Shown here: piece after piece, positions 62,931 to 64,000 of the stretch
How positions within the stretch are numbered: the stretch's first letter is position 1
How the letters are laid out: each line of letters starts with the position of its first letter
From: Cryptomeria japonica
Taxonomy: Eukaryota > Streptophyta > Pinopsida > Cupressales > Cupressaceae
Direction: 5' to 3'
DNA length: 64,000 bases
Assembly (NCBI RefSeq): GCF_030272615.1
Contig: NC_081406.1
Coordinates: 110,433,283-110,497,282, forward strand
Position numbers and translations under genes: made by a program
The notes under the pieces: model-generated
Told to the model about the DNA's origin: nothing
What the model saw: only the letters and a program-made list of their open reading frames with translations
The model's database searches: none

Positions 62931-63717
62931 CTGTACCATGCCTTCAATAATATTTTCAAATTCTACTGGTAAATATAGACACATCATAATAGCTAATTAA
63001 ATAATTGCCTTACAAAATCATGTGAAAGGTTTAATTAAATTGTAGGTTTTGATAACTGATAATATTTGAATGTGAGATTAAAAAACAAAAATAAAATATA
63101 TTTAATTTGATAATTGAAGATAAAATAAAAAGTGAAAAAAAATAATTTAATATGTTTTGAGATAGGCAATAGTTAAAATATAAGTAATTATGAGGGATAC
63201 GCTTATGGTGGCAAACTCAAGTCATGTACCAATGAACTAGGCTTATGTAACTCTTAAATTGTTCATCTTCACTTCTTTGATAATATCTTGATTTCTTCTA
63301 CACTTCTTCATGGTTGCAAAGGTTAGCAATATTGATTAATACATTTGTTATGTTGTCATAAGGTGGAGTTTGTTTGGTAATTATGCTTAATGGTTTGCTT
63401 TTTATAATAGATAGAAAGTGATTTTTTTTTAAATTATTGACTTGAAGCTTTTACATAAGCCAAAAAGTGAGACATGTTTTTATTGTTAACCTAAAGTATG
63501 TACATCTATACAAATGGTTACTCTCTCTTAAATGTAATTTCAGATAATTAGAGTAAAAAACTTTAAGTACAAAGAAATAGAAACATATCTCTTTTTTTAT
63601 TTTATTTTGTTTAATAGATCCTAGGTGGTGGAAGTCAATCGAGCTTAAATCTAAAAATTTATAATAAGACAAGAAAGTTCATGATCATTAGGATTATCTC
63701 ATGAATTTTCACACTCT
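62931..63717. other. AT-rich intergenic stretch, nothing recognised
   Basis: There is no convincing gene. The 73-codon minus frame at 63451-63672 has no domain. Confidence 0.45.
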
Positions 63718-63858
63718 TTCAATCCCTGATGTTATTGTGAACGAATTGAGTTGATCATAGTCCACTACAAAGTTGAATGCGAAGAGAGCCTACTCATCAA
63801 AATCATATCTTGTGTTGGAATGAAAAGAATGGGATGACTCAACAATGTAAGGAATAAC
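63718..63858 (-). pseudogene. Fragment of a second LRR receptor kinase (N-terminus only)
   Basis: The minus strand encodes VIPYIVESSHSFHSNT, then DFDE-stop-ALFAFNFVVDYDQLNSF. This lines up with residues about 13-53 of the intact kinase (ILPCAVESSRSMHPHTS, then TDEQALLAFKSGIEYDQFDSF). It has a stop in place of Gln, loses similarity at 63717 and is cut on the other side by an LTR at 63859. It is a dead remnant of a paralogue. Confidence 0.85.
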
Positions 63859-64000
63859 TGTAGACACCTAAAATTGTCTTGTCTAATTAATTTATCCTAA
63901 GTCTTCTATTAATTAAATAAATTTTTACTTGTTTAAATTGTCATTTTCCTAAATTAAATAAATATTTTATTTATTTAATTGATCCCACTTCTTCTATTAA
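63859..64000 (+). repeat. LTR of the B/C family, cut by the window end
   Basis: It begins TGTAGACACCTAAAATTGTC and continues with the TTAAATAAA palindrome block like the other LTRs of this family, with one palindrome missing. It could be the left LTR of a whole element or a solo LTR. It interrupts the kinase fragment. Confidence 0.88.

Overview
This is a stretch of a large, retrotransposon-rich plant nuclear genome. A seed plant is certain from the Ty3/gypsy (Tat-like) and Ty1/copia elements, a spliced LRR receptor kinase and PPR gene debris. The very long elements and the PPR style make a conifer my first guess, but the sequence does not prove it. I see no rRNA, tRNA or CRISPR array.

The left 35.6 kb is a nest of three Tat-like Ty3/gypsy elements. 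Element A (minus strand, 11266 down past base 1) has its 5' LTR at 10618-11266 and a decayed gag-pol. It sits in element B, an older plus-strand element whose remains are 11267-15271 and 31560-35576. B is also split by element C (15272-31559), a 16.3 kb, recently inserted member of B's own family. C has two 782-bp LTRs with two differences between them, a GCTAC target duplication, PBS and PPT. It carries a nearly open gag-protease-G-patch-RT-RNase H-RNase H-integrase frame with one nonsense codon and one 2-nt deletion.

Between pol and the 3' LTR, C and B carry a GC-rich gene on the opposite strand. It encodes a plant mobile domain (PMD, MAIN/MAIL1-type) protein and has a conserved TATA box, a 66-bp first exon, an intron of about 0.8 kb and a long second exon. 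Three features make this family unusual. First, arrays of the 9-mer GCGTCTGTG lie in the gag-pol leader and again, in gene-sense orientation, in the PMD intron. Second, three consecutive RNA hairpins just after pol share a GGUG-AAAA-stem-loop-stem-CGCC design with covarying stems. Third, seven AATAAA hexamers lie between the two convergent genes. Element A has the same layout with a different leader motif (TTAGCGCAT). I propose that the PMD protein and the arrays form a self-recognition system comparable in logic to VANDAL anti-silencing; this is inference.

From 36.3 to 42.2 kb lies a decayed Ty1/copia element (D), followed at 43.2-45.2 kb by a minus-strand copia-like remnant (E). From 45.2 to 51.8 kb the sequence is mostly unassigned, apart from a near-perfect 134-bp palindrome (50438-50571) and a PPR fragment. 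The one apparently intact host gene is a minus-strand LRR-XII, non-RD receptor kinase at 51827-55078 (two exons, 1050 residues). Beyond it are two PPR pseudogene fragments in opposite orientations, a diverged direct duplication, a long AT microsatellite and a small piece of a second copy of the receptor kinase. A further LTR of the B/C family, cut by the window end, interrupts that piece.
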